Shown: piece by piece, positions 5,889-12,955 of the stretch
Numbering within the stretch: position 1 is the stretch's first letter
Layout of the letters: each line of letters starts with the position of its first letter
Origin: UBA3537 sp965658025
GTDB lineage: Bacteria; Bacteroidota; Bacteroidia; Flavobacteriales; Flavobacteriaceae
DNA: 12,955 nucleotides
Direction of reading: 5' to 3'
Assembly (NCBI GenBank): GCA_965658025.1
Contig: CBFHQL010000033.1
Location: 1 to 12,955, forward strand
Program-made: the position numbers and the translations under genes
Notes under the pieces: generated by a model
Seen by the model: only the letters and a program-made list of their open reading frames with translations
Told to the model about the DNA's origin: nothing
The model's database searches: none

Positions 5889-7910
5889 ATGACCACATTT
5901 GTTGTCTTCTTTGGCATTTTGGCAATCGCGATTTCGATAGCTTTTTTTCAGTACAAACCATGGACTTCTGGAAACATATATTGGGGACTTACAGCAGTAC
6001 GCACACTGTCGTTAAGTACCCTTTTTCTTTTATTATTTAATCCAGAAATAAGCCGTAACTCCACAGAACTTATCAAACCAAAACTTGCTATTTTGGTCGA
6101 TAACTCTGAGTCTATTGCATATTTAGGTAAAGACAGCTTGGTTTTAGAATACAGCACTCAATTGAAAAATAATACGGCTTTAAACAATAAATTTGATCTT
6201 CAGTTTTTTACATTTTCCAACAGCACTGAACAAACCGATACATTATCTTTTGATGGGTTACAAACAAACATTGGTCAAGTCCTTTTAGATACCCAAGAAT
6301 TATTTAGAGATGAAGTAGCACCTATTACGCTCATTACAGACGGACATCAGACCGTTGGGGCGTCTTATAGCTTTTTGGCAAAACAACTGAACCAAGCAGT
6401 GTATCCTTTGGTTTTGGGTGATACAACACAGTATAGGGATTTGAGCATCAAACAAATCAATGTAAATACCTATGCCTTTTTGGATAATACATTTCCTGTT
6501 GAGATTTTTGTGCATTACAATGGAACTTCTAAGGTGTCAACCGCTCTTGAAATATATGCAGAGAACCAATTGATTTTTCGCGAGAAAATATCACTAAATA
6601 ATACTGAAAACAGCGTAATTGTAACCCCTAAACTCAAGGCAGATCGCGTAGGAGTAAAGCGGTACACCGCACGATTGCGTCCACTAGAGGATGAAAAAAT
6701 CGTTTCGAACAATAGCAAACCTTTTGCACTTGAGATCATAAACCAAAAACTTAATATTGCTTTGATTTCGAACCTAACACATCCAGATTTAGGGGTCTTC
6801 AAATCGATCATTGGGACACAAAAAAATTTCAGTATTCAACGCTTTACTACAGAAGAGTTCATGAACAACCCTAAAGATTGTGCGTTTGTGTTGCTGTATG
6901 AACCTGACGCTCGTTTTTCAAGCGTTTATGATTATATTCAAAAGAAAAACATCAACTCATTTACTATTGGAGGTACGGCTACAGATTGGACATTTTTAAA
7001 TTCCATACAAACCTATTACACTCAAGAGCTTACAAATCAAAAGGAAGAGTATCAAGCGGTATTCAATACTGATTTTGATGCATTTGCCATAACGCCTTTA
7101 GATTTTGAAAATTTTCCACCGTTAGCGTCGGAATTTGGCTCAACCAACATCAGAGTTCCTCATGAAGTCCTATTGTATAAATCCATAAATCGAATGTCGA
7201 CCAAAGCACCCTTGTTGTTTACGTACAACAACGAAAATTCGAGACACGCTGTTCTATTGGGTACAGAATTTTGGAAATGGCGATTAAAAGCATTTCAATT
7301 ATCGGATCGTTTTGATTCATTTGATGGCTTTTTTAATGTTATTTTTCAATTTCTAAGCACTCAGAAGAAGGCCAAACGACTGTTGGTCACGCATGAGCCC
7401 ATCTTTGATGGATCCAATGCAATTGAACTTTTTGCACAGTTTTTTGATGAAAACTTCCAATTCAACCCCAATGCACAATTAGAAATCGAAGTAAATACAC
7501 CACAATTCAATCAACCACTTCTATTGCCATTGTCATTGGTTGGAAACACTTACAACGTAGATTTAAGTAGCTTGAAACCTGGAAATTACAACTACAAACT
7601 ACGCACCACGGATCAATTGATTTCAACAGCTGGTCAGTTCGAAATACTTGATTTTAATATTGAAAATCAATTTTTAAATGCTAATTACAATTCGTTAAAC
7701 GAATTGGCAGAACAAACAGGAGGGCGAGTGTTTTTGGAAAATCAGTATGATGATTTGATAGATCAACTCCTCAAAAACCCGAACTATAAAAGCATACAAA
7801 AAATAAACAAAAAAGCCGTACCTTTGATTGATTATAAATGGTTACTGTTGTTACTCATTTTAAGCTTAGCAACAGAATGGTTTATAAGAAAATACAACGG
7901 ACTTATTTAA
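5889..7910 (+). CDS. Membrane-anchored VWA-domain protein
   Basis: A 673-residue protein of unknown function. Two N-terminal hydrophobic helices (about residues 3-20 and 32-50) are followed by a von Willebrand A domain at about 63-185. Its metal-ion-dependent adhesion site is complete: Asp71-x-Ser73-x-Ser75 (DNSES), Thr126 (LQTNIG) and Asp151 (LITDG), so metal-dependent ligand binding is plausible. Residues about 186-285 look like a beta-sandwich. Residues about 287-400 contain alternating strands and helices (LNIALISNL; CAFVLLYEPD), reminiscent of the GATase-like domain seen in related large VWA membrane proteins, but this is only inference. A single C-terminal transmembrane helix (about 649-666) follows, with a short basic tail. 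The bulk of the protein is therefore expected in the periplasm. The 19-base gaps on both sides suggest cotranscription with fabG and the SPFH gene. It resembles BatA-type aerotolerance proteins in layout but is larger. Confidence 0.85.
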   Translation: MTTFVVFFGILAIAISIAFFQYKPWTSGNIYWGLTAVRTLSLSTLFLLLFNPEISRNSTELIKPKLAILVDNSESIAYLGKDSLVLEYSTQLKNNTALNNKFDLQFFTFSNSTEQTDTLSFDGLQTNIGQVLLDTQELFRDEVAPITLITDGHQTVGASYSFLAKQLNQAVYPLVLGDTTQYRDLSIKQINVNTYAFLDNTFPVEIFVHYNGTSKVSTALEIYAENQLIFREKISLNNTENSVIVTPKLKADRVGVKRYTARLRPLEDEKIVSNNSKPFALEIINQKLNIALISNLTHPDLGVFKSIIGTQKNFSIQRFTTEEFMNNPKDCAFVLLYEPDARFSSVYDYIQKKNINSFTIGGTATDWTFLNSIQTYYTQELTNQKEEYQAVFNTDFDAFAITPLDFENFPPLASEFGSTNIRVPHEVLLYKSINRMSTKAPLLFTYNNENSRHAVLLGTEFWKWRLKAFQLSDRFDSFDGFFNVIFQFLSTQKKAKRLLVTHEPIFDGSNAIELFAQFFDENFQFNPNAQLEIEVNTPQFNQPLLLPLSLVGNTYNVDLSSLKPGNYNYKLRTTDQLISTAGQFEILDFNIENQFLNANYNSLNELAEQTGGRVFLENQYDDLIDQLLKNPNYKSIQKINKKAVPLIDYKWLLLLLILSLATEWFIRKYNGLI

Positions 7911-7929
7911 ATAACTAAATCTATAGAAA

Positions 7930-8742
7930 ATGCAAAAATTACCTAAAATTGGACTTCCAATTATTTTTACCATAGCGGTACTACTTATTCTTATTTCAAA
8001 AGCAGCGGTCACTATTGGACCAGGAGAGGGAGGCGTTTTATTCGAACGTTTTGGTGATGGAATCAATACTGAAAAGACATATGGAGAAGGATTTCATATT
8101 GTTGCGCCTTGGAACTCTATGCTTGTTTTTAAGGTACGTCAGCAATCCATTTCTGACGAAATGAACGTCCTATCTGTCAATGGACTTGAAGTACGTGTTA
8201 ATGGTACCATTTGGTACGAACCAGAGTACGAGAACTTAGGGAAATTGATTAAAACTAAAGGTCAAGACTATGTTCTTGAACTCTTAAATCCAGCCGTCAA
8301 TGCAGCAGCACGAAGTGTTGTAGGGCGATATACACCAGAGCAATTATATTCAAGCAAACGTGATGTGATTGAACAAGAAATTCTAGATGAAGTGGTTACG
8401 CTTATGAAAGGGCAGTACTTGAATGTTAAGCGTGTTTTGGTTGAAGATGTAAAACTTCCAGAAACCATCAAAAATGCGATTGAAGGAAAACTTAAACAAG
8501 AGCAACAATCATTAGAATACGAGTTTAGACTGGTAACTGCCGACAAAGAAGCGCAAAAGCAACGTATTGAAGCGCAAGGAAAAGCTGATGCAAACCGTAT
8601 TTTGAGCGCTTCGTTGAATGATAAAATTTTACAAGATAAGGGTATTGAAGCAACAGTAAAACTAGCTGAATCGCCTAACAGTAAAGTCATTGTGATTGGC
8701 TCTGGCGACTCTGGCATGCCTATTATTTTGGGGAACCAATAA
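7930..8742 (+). CDS. Prohibitin/SPFH-domain membrane protein
   Basis: A 270-residue prohibitin-family protein. One N-terminal transmembrane helix (about residues 7-26) is followed by the SPFH domain (about 27-190), with recognisable family segments: VTIGPGEGGVLFERFGDG, GEGFHIVAPWN, NGLEVRVNGTIWY, AARSVVGRYTPEQLYSSKRDVIEQEI and VEDVKLPETIKNAIEGKLKQEQ. A charged coiled-coil stretch covers about 183-235 and ends in a short hydrophobic tail with PIILGN. Such proteins form large ring assemblies at the membrane; in E. coli the relatives HflK and HflC control the FtsH protease. A partner protease is not in this window. It is the last gene of the probable fabG operon. No strong terminator follows it; the next 66 bases are AT-rich and lead into the his leader. 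Confidence 0.93.
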   Translation: MQKLPKIGLPIIFTIAVLLILISKAAVTIGPGEGGVLFERFGDGINTEKTYGEGFHIVAPWNSMLVFKVRQQSISDEMNVLSVNGLEVRVNGTIWYEPEYENLGKLIKTKGQDYVLELLNPAVNAAARSVVGRYTPEQLYSSKRDVIEQEILDEVVTLMKGQYLNVKRVLVEDVKLPETIKNAIEGKLKQEQQSLEYEFRLVTADKEAQKQRIEAQGKADANRILSASLNDKILQDKGIEATVKLAESPNSKVIVIGSGDSGMPIILGNQ

Positions 8743-8808
8743 TTTTTTCAAAAAAAGTTAGGAAATAAAAAAATATTTTCTGAATATTTGTTTTTCAATA
8801 ATCAAATT

Positions 8809-8880
8809 ATGAAAAATTTTAATTTAATCCATCATCATGTACATTCTAGCAATCAGGCGAGTTGTTTGTGTATGGATTAA
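8809..8880 (+). CDS. hisL: Histidine operon leader peptide
   Basis: A 23-codon frame, ATG at 8809-8811 and TAA at 8878-8880, too short for ordinary gene calling. It starts MKNFNLI and then carries HHHVH at residues 8-12: four CAT histidine codons at 8830-8838 and 8842-8844. Histidine is otherwise rare, so such a run directly before hisG and a terminator fits a regulatory leader peptide whose translation senses charged tRNA-His. The rest (SSNQASCLCMD) has no evident function. No Shine-Dalgarno sequence is seen; the upstream region is A/T only, normal for this phylum. A clear promoter is not visible; AATATTTG at 8783-8790 is the nearest -7-like sequence. Function is inferred from codon content and position. 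Confidence 0.85.
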   Translation: MKNFNLIHHHVHSSNQASCLCMD

Positions 8881-8934
8881 ATTTAATTTATAAAACATCA
8901 TTAACCCGCTTGAAAATTCTTGCGGGTTTTTTTT
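8815..8934 (+). promoter_or_regulatory. Histidine attenuator with alternative RNA pairings
   Basis: Three mutually dependent pairings are visible. First, a leader hairpin: 8821-8832 pairs perfectly over 12 bp with 8872-8883, extended to 16 of 18 positions from 8815 to 8889. Its 5' arm holds the first His codon and its 3' arm the leader stop codon. Second, an antiterminator: 8854-8863 (CAGGCGAGTT) pairs with 8903-8912 (AACCCGCTTG) at 9 of 10 positions, including one G-U. Third, a terminator: 8903-8909 pairs with 8922-8928. The last two compete for 8903-8909. A ribosome stalled on the His codons would open the leader hairpin and free 8854-8863, so hisG is read. With ample His-tRNA the terminator forms. 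This mirrors the enterobacterial his attenuator in logic; the dynamics are inferred. Confidence 0.82.
8903..8934 (+). terminator. Intrinsic terminator of the his attenuator
   Basis: AACCCGC (8903-8909) and GCGGGTT (8922-8928) form a GC-rich 7-bp stem with a 12-base loop, followed by a run of T residues from 8927 to 8934. It sits 17 bases before the hisG start, where it can only serve conditional termination of the his operon or stop readthrough from the prohibitin gene. Confidence 0.9.
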
Positions 8935-8951
8935 ATTTAAAAAATTAAAAA

Positions 8952-9809
8952 ATGGAAACATTAAAAATAGCAGTTCAAAAATCAGGACGATTAAAGGAAG
9001 ATTCCTTAAAATTACTCAAAGACATTGGTATATCTGTAGACAATGGAAAGGAGCAACTAAAGGCCAGAGCGACCAACTTCCCCATCGAAGTTTTTTACTT
9101 GCGCAATGGTGATATTCCGCAATATTTATCTGATGGAGTGGTAGACGTAGCCATTATTGGCAGTAATATTTTGGTCGAAAAGGGCGGTGCTATTCAATCC
9201 GAATTGGCACTTAATTTTTCACGTTGTCGCGTTTCTATTGCTGTACCAAAAACAATGGCATATACAGATATTAACGATTTGAATGGCAAAAAAATTGCAA
9301 CTTCTTATCCCAATACCGTTCAAGCATTTTTAGATAAAAAAGGAATTCAAGCCGAGTTGCATATCATTAATGGTTCTGTTGAAATTGCACCTAATATTGG
9401 TCTTGCTGATGCTATTGTCGATATAGTTTCTACTGGGGGGACTTTGTTTAAAAACAACTTGGTCGAGAAAGAAGTGATTCTTACCTCTGAAGCGGTATTG
9501 GCCGTTTCACCAAAAATTAAAGAAGAACAAGTAAATATTTTAGAGCGTATCAAGTTTAGAATGGAATCTGTACTTAAAGGCAGAACCTCAAAATATGTAT
9601 TATTAAACGCACCAAATGAACGTCTTGATAAAATCATATCTATCCTCCCGGGAATGAAAAGTCCTACGGTTTTGCCTTTGGCACAATCTGGGTGGAGTTC
9701 TGTACATAGTGTGATTCAACGCAATAAATTTTGGGACATCATTGACGATTTAAAAGCCAATGGAGCCGAAGGAATTCTTATTTGTCCAATTGAAAAAATG
9801 GTACTCTAA
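8952..9809 (+). CDS. hisG: ATP phosphoribosyltransferase, long form
   Basis: A 285-residue enzyme catalysing the first step of histidine synthesis: ATP plus PRPP to phosphoribosyl-ATP. The N-terminal LKIAVQKSGRLKEDS is typical. The PRPP-binding segment is at residues 153-165 (DAIVDIVSTGGTL). Length and a C-terminal domain from about residue 213 (KYVLLNAPNERLDKI... GAEGILICPIEKM) place it in the long, hexameric HisG class, whose ACT-like C-terminal domain binds histidine for feedback inhibition. No separate hisZ subunit is therefore needed. The gene is thus controlled at two levels: by the attenuator upstream and by product inhibition. The stop overlaps the hisD start by one base (TAATG). Confidence 0.97.
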   Translation: METLKIAVQKSGRLKEDSLKLLKDIGISVDNGKEQLKARATNFPIEVFYLRNGDIPQYLSDGVVDVAIIGSNILVEKGGAIQSELALNFSRCRVSIAVPKTMAYTDINDLNGKKIATSYPNTVQAFLDKKGIQAELHIINGSVEIAPNIGLADAIVDIVSTGGTLFKNNLVEKEVILTSEAVLAVSPKIKEEQVNILERIKFRMESVLKGRTSKYVLLNAPNERLDKIISILPGMKSPTVLPLAQSGWSSVHSVIQRNKFWDIIDDLKANGAEGILICPIEKMVL

Positions 9810-11101
9810 TGCAAATCATTCAAAATCCAAAACCCAACCAATGGGGCGAAGTTTTAAAACGTCCAACTCAATCTGTTGAAGCGCTAAATACTGTTGTAGA
9901 TGAAGTGTTTACTGCGGTAAAGCAAAACGGCGATGAAGCGCTAAAAACATACACCAAAACTTTTGATGGGGTCGATATAGAGGCCTTTTTGGTTTCGCCC
10001 TCTGAAATTGAATCTGCAAAAGCATCAGTTCCATCCGCACTAAAAACAGCGATTGTACAGGCAAAATCAAATATTGAAACATTTCACAAAGCCCAAAAAA
10101 CCAGCCGCATTGATGTTGAAACACAAGCAGGTGTGCGTTGTTGGCAAGAAAAACGCCCAATTGATGCCGTTGGACTGTATATCCCAGGGGGAAGTGCGCC
10201 GTTATTTTCCACAGTATTGATGCTGGCCATACCAGCACAAATTGCTGGATGTTCTTCAATTGTATTATGTACACCACCAAACGCTTCAGGGAAAATCGCC
10301 AACGAAATTTTGTACACAGCAGCACTTTGTGGTGTAACTCAAATTTACAAAGTTGGTGGTATTCAAGCCATTGCCGCTATGACTTTTGGTACAGAAACGA
10401 TACCAAGAGTTTCAAAACTGTTTGGACCGGGAAATCAATATGTAACTGCAGCAAAGCAATTTGCCACCAAATATGGTGTTGCCATTGATATGCCCGCTGG
10501 TCCAAGCGAACTGTTAGTGATGGCCGACAAAACAGCAACGCCAGCGTTTGTGGCCTCGGATTTGTTAAGTCAAGCCGAACATGGAGCTGACAGTCAAGTG
10601 GTTTTAGTTTCAACCTCAGAACAACTCATAAATGAGGTTTCTAAAGAAGTTACCTTACAAACACAACATTTGAATAGGAAAGCTATCATTGAAAAAGCCC
10701 TAATCAACATGAAGTTGATTTATATTTCTGAAGAAGCTCGTGCTGCAGAGTTGATTAATTTTTATGGACCAGAGCACTACATTATCGCTACGGCAAACAA
10801 TTCTTATTTTGTCGATAATATTCAAAATGCAGGATCTGTATTTATTGGTGATTATACGCCAGAGAGTGCAGGAGATTATGCATCGGGCACCAATCATACA
10901 CTTCCAACAAATGGGTATGCCAAAGCATATTCAGGAGTGAATTTGGATAGCTTTCTCAAAAGTATCACCTTTCAAGAAATTTCAAAAGAAGGCTTAAAAA
11001 ATTTAGGCCCAACAATTGAGCTAATGGCAGAAGCTGAAGGTCTTATGGCACACAAAAATGCCGTTTCTATTCGTTTAAAAACATTGAATAATGAATCTTA
11101 A
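9809..11101 (+). CDS. hisD: Histidinol dehydrogenase
   Basis: A 430-residue zinc enzyme performing the last two oxidations, L-histidinol to L-histidinal to L-histidine, with NAD+. The length matches the family (E. coli 434). Residues equivalent to the zinc ligands are present: Gln255 and His258 (SQAEHGADSQ), Asp356 (ESAGDYASG) and His415 (LMAHKNA). The catalytic Glu322-His323 pair lies in GPEHYI. Other signatures are VGLYIPGGSAPLFSTVLM, KVGGIQAIAAMTFGT, FGPGNQYVTAAK and DMPAGPSELLV. It starts on the last base of hisG and overlaps hisC by 11 bases, indicating coupled translation. Confidence 0.98.
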   Translation: MQIIQNPKPNQWGEVLKRPTQSVEALNTVVDEVFTAVKQNGDEALKTYTKTFDGVDIEAFLVSPSEIESAKASVPSALKTAIVQAKSNIETFHKAQKTSRIDVETQAGVRCWQEKRPIDAVGLYIPGGSAPLFSTVLMLAIPAQIAGCSSIVLCTPPNASGKIANEILYTAALCGVTQIYKVGGIQAIAAMTFGTETIPRVSKLFGPGNQYVTAAKQFATKYGVAIDMPAGPSELLVMADKTATPAFVASDLLSQAEHGADSQVVLVSTSEQLINEVSKEVTLQTQHLNRKAIIEKALINMKLIYISEEARAAELINFYGPEHYIIATANNSYFVDNIQNAGSVFIGDYTPESAGDYASGTNHTLPTNGYAKAYSGVNLDSFLKSITFQEISKEGLKNLGPTIELMAEAEGLMAHKNAVSIRLKTLNNES

Positions 11102-12125
11102 TGAGTTAATAAGACCTTCTGTGAAGGCCATGAAACCGTACTCATCCGCTCGAGATGAATTTAAAAGTCAAGACGAAACCCTTGTCTTTTTGGATGCCAA
11201 TGAAAATCCTTTTACCAATGGATTAAACCGTTATCCAGATCCCCAACAACAGCTTTTAAAAAACAAATTAGCAGAATTAAAAGGAGTAGAGCCCAATCAA
11301 ATTTTGCTCGGAAATGGTAGTGATGAAGTTTTGGATTTGTTGTTTCGTGCTTTTTGCGAACCTAATCAAGATAGTGTTTTGACCCTAACACCCACCTATG
11401 GGATGTATGGCGTATTGGCCAATTTAAACGCCGTAGAGCAACAAACTGTAGCGCTAACGGTAGATTTCCAAATTGATGTGGAAGCGGTATTAAATACAAT
11501 TCAACCCAATACAAAACTTCTTTTTATTTGTTCTCCAAACAATCCATCTGGTAACATCATGAATGCAACAGCAATAAAACAAATTTTAGATAATTTTAAT
11601 GGTATTGTAGTCATCGATGAAGCGTACATAGATTTTACAGCTGAAAGGAGTTGGATAGAAGACTTGTCGGCATACCCCAATCTTGTGGTGACACAAACCT
11701 TGTCTAAAGCATACGGATTGGCTGGAATTCGCTTGGGGATTTGTTATGCTTCATCAGAAATTATAGCTGTTTTGAATAAAATAAAACCCCCATACAATAT
11801 CAACATTCTAACACAAAAAGCCGCTTTAGAAGTACTTTCTAAGGATTCTGTAACCCAAAAACAAGTACAAATTATTTTATCGGAACGCGATGCATTAATT
11901 AAAACCTTTAAAAGCATTTCATGGATTGAAACCCTATTTCCAACAGATGCAAATTTTATTTTAATTCGTGTAGATGATGCTAATTTACGCTATGCACAAT
12001 TGAAGCAAAAAGGAATTATTGTACGCAACAGAACCAACCAGCCTTTGTGCGAAAATTGCTTACGCATTACCGTAGGAACCCCCGAAGAAAATATAAAACT
12101 CATTAACGTATTTAAAACACTATAG
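11091..12125 (+). CDS. hisC: Histidinol-phosphate aminotransferase
   Basis: A 344-residue fold-type I PLP enzyme converting imidazole-acetol phosphate to L-histidinol phosphate with glutamate. Seen in order: LDANENPF (34-41), LGNGSDEVLDLLFRAF (73-88) for phosphate anchoring, TPTYGMY (100-106), CSPNNPSG (147-154), VIDEAY (174-179) with Asp176 for the pyridine nitrogen, TLSKAYGLAGIRLG (203-216) with Lys206 as the PLP Schiff-base lysine, and Arg325 (LRITVG) for the substrate carboxylate. The start lies inside the end of hisD (11-base overlap in another frame), and the next gene begins after a single base, so translational coupling is likely. Slightly shorter than E. coli HisC (356) but complete. 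Confidence 0.97.
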   Translation: MNLNELIRPSVKAMKPYSSARDEFKSQDETLVFLDANENPFTNGLNRYPDPQQQLLKNKLAELKGVEPNQILLGNGSDEVLDLLFRAFCEPNQDSVLTLTPTYGMYGVLANLNAVEQQTVALTVDFQIDVEAVLNTIQPNTKLLFICSPNNPSGNIMNATAIKQILDNFNGIVVIDEAYIDFTAERSWIEDLSAYPNLVVTQTLSKAYGLAGIRLGICYASSEIIAVLNKIKPPYNINILTQKAALEVLSKDSVTQKQVQIILSERDALIKTFKSISWIETLFPTDANFILIRVDDANLRYAQLKQKGIIVRNRTNQPLCENCLRITVGTPEENIKLINVFKTL

Positions 12126-12126
12126 C

Positions 12127-12955
12127 ATGAAAAAAGTTTTATTTATAGACCGCGATGGAACACTCATCAGAGAACCAGAAGATCAACAAATTGACAGCTT
12201 TGAAAAACTAGAATTTTACCCAGAGGTGTTTACCTATCTAAAAAAAATTGCTCAGGAACTCGATTTTGAATTGGTTATGGTCACTAATCAAGATGGGTTA
12301 GGAACTGCTTCTTTTCCTGAAAAAACCTTTTGGCCAGTACACGATTTGATGATAAAATGCTTTGAAAATGAAGGAATTATCTTTTCTAATCAGCACATTG
12401 ATAGAACTTTTGCTAAGGATAATGCACCGACAAGAAAACCTAATACAGGTTTACTAAAAGCTTATTTTTCAGAAGATTATGATTTAAAAAACTCATTTGT
12501 GATTGGCGATCGATTGACCGATATAGAATTGGCCAAAAATTTAGGTGCAAAAGGTATTTACATTAACGATAATACCTTTCTTGGGACTGAAGAAATTAAC
12601 TCAACTCAAGAGGATTTGGTAACGTATACCGCATTAGAAACAAACAGTTGGTCGGAGATTTATGAATTTTTAAAACTAAAATCTCGAACGGGCAAAATCA
12701 GTAGAACTACGAACGAAACAGACATTCAAATTACGTTAAATCTCGATGGAACAGGAAAAAGTAATATCTCTACTGGGCTTGCATTTTTTGACCACATGTT
12801 AGATCAAATTGCGCGCCATGGCCAAATGGATTTAGATATTAAAGTTGTTGGGGATTTAGAGGTTGATGAGCACCACACCATTGAAGATACAGCCATTGCT
12901 TTGGGCGAACTGTTCAGTAAGACTTTGGGTGATAAATTAGGTATTGAACGCTATG
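12127..12955 (+). CDS. hisB: Bifunctional histidinol-phosphatase/IGP dehydratase (partial)
   Basis: The ATG at 12127 lies one base after the hisC stop, and the frame stays open to the window edge, giving 276 codons; about 80-100 residues of the dehydratase C-terminus are missing. Residues 1-165 are a HAD-type phosphatase: FIDRDGTL with Asp8 and Asp10, VTNQDGLGT, RKP (103-105) and GDRLTD (127-132). Residues about 186 onward are imidazoleglycerol-phosphate dehydratase: FFDHMLDQIARHG (220-232) and DEHHTIEDTAIALGE, with the metal-binding histidines. It catalyses steps 6 and 8 of histidine synthesis. The zinc loop of the E. coli phosphatase (Cys93, His95, Cys101, Cys103) is replaced by Asp92, Thr94, Ala100 and Thr102, although the flanking residues align. 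The remaining genes hisH, hisA, hisF and hisI are expected downstream. Confidence 0.95.
   Translation, partial: MKKVLFIDRDGTLIREPEDQQIDSFEKLEFYPEVFTYLKKIAQELDFELVMVTNQDGLGTASFPEKTFWPVHDLMIKCFENEGIIFSNQHIDRTFAKDNAPTRKPNTGLLKAYFSEDYDLKNSFVIGDRLTDIELAKNLGAKGIYINDNTFLGTEEINSTQEDLVTYTALETNSWSEIYEFLKLKSRTGKISRTTNETDIQITLNLDGTGKSNISTGLAFFDHMLDQIARHGQMDLDIKVVGDLEVDEHHTIEDTAIALGELFSKTLGDKLGIERY

Noticed and set aside
8268..8717. A 149-codon open frame on the minus strand
   Set aside because: It lies entirely inside the prohibitin gene, which has clear family motifs on the plus strand; the antisense product is Ser/Cys-rich without recognisable domains.
8743..8951. Riboswitch or T-box instead of a leader peptide before hisG
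   Set aside because: No T-box specifier/anticodon-binding motif is visible, T-boxes are typical of Gram-positive bacteria, and the His-codon run with competing helices explains the region.
9909..10325. A 138-codon open frame on the minus strand
   Set aside because: Antisense to hisD, which is complete and unmistakable.
1..12955. Defence system, CRISPR array, phage or insertion sequence
   Set aside because: No regular spaced repeats, transposase, integrase, nuclease or toxin-antitoxin pair is recognisable; the genes are housekeeping or envelope genes.

Overview
The window reads as chromosomal DNA of a marine-type Flavobacteriaceae member (phylum Bacteroidota). The evidence is AT-rich codon use, starts without clear Shine-Dalgarno sequences, promoters of the Bacteroidota form TTG-N19-TAnnTTTG, lipoproteins with relaxed lipoboxes, and protein sequences of flavobacterial character. 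This placement is inference from the sequence alone.

Left part, minus strand (165-3228): a three-gene cluster transcribed right to left. It runs from a lipoprotein glutaminyl-peptide cyclotransferase (plant type), through a hot-dog acyl-CoA thioesterase whose start overlaps the previous stop by one base, to a large beta-helix surface lipoprotein of unknown role. The first 164 bases hold no convincing gene; they contain a small GC-richer, palindrome-bearing stretch that looks like a dispersed intergenic repeat.

Middle, plus strand (3295-8742): a small SRP RNA (ffs) with its own promoter and terminator; an SDR oxidoreductase; a short-type transaldolase whose active-site residues are of transaldolase rather than fructose-6-phosphate aldolase type; then a probable operon of fabG, a membrane-anchored von Willebrand A (VWA) domain protein with a complete MIDAS motif, and a prohibitin/SPFH membrane protein.

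Right part, plus strand (8809-12955): the start of a histidine biosynthesis operon in the order hisG-hisD-hisC-hisB, with tightly overlapping or abutting genes; hisB runs off the window. In front of hisG lies the most interesting element. It is a 23-codon leader peptide with four histidine codons in a five-codon stretch (HHHVH), a long hairpin spanning the leader, a strong intrinsic terminator, and an alternative pairing (9 of 10 positions) that would destroy the terminator. This is a complete ribosome-mediated histidine attenuator. The HisB phosphatase domain lacks all four zinc ligands known from the E. coli enzyme.

Functionally the window is mostly housekeeping: protein targeting, central carbon metabolism, fatty-acid synthesis, envelope proteins and histidine synthesis. 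I see no CRISPR array, insertion sequence, phage gene, tRNA or defence system.
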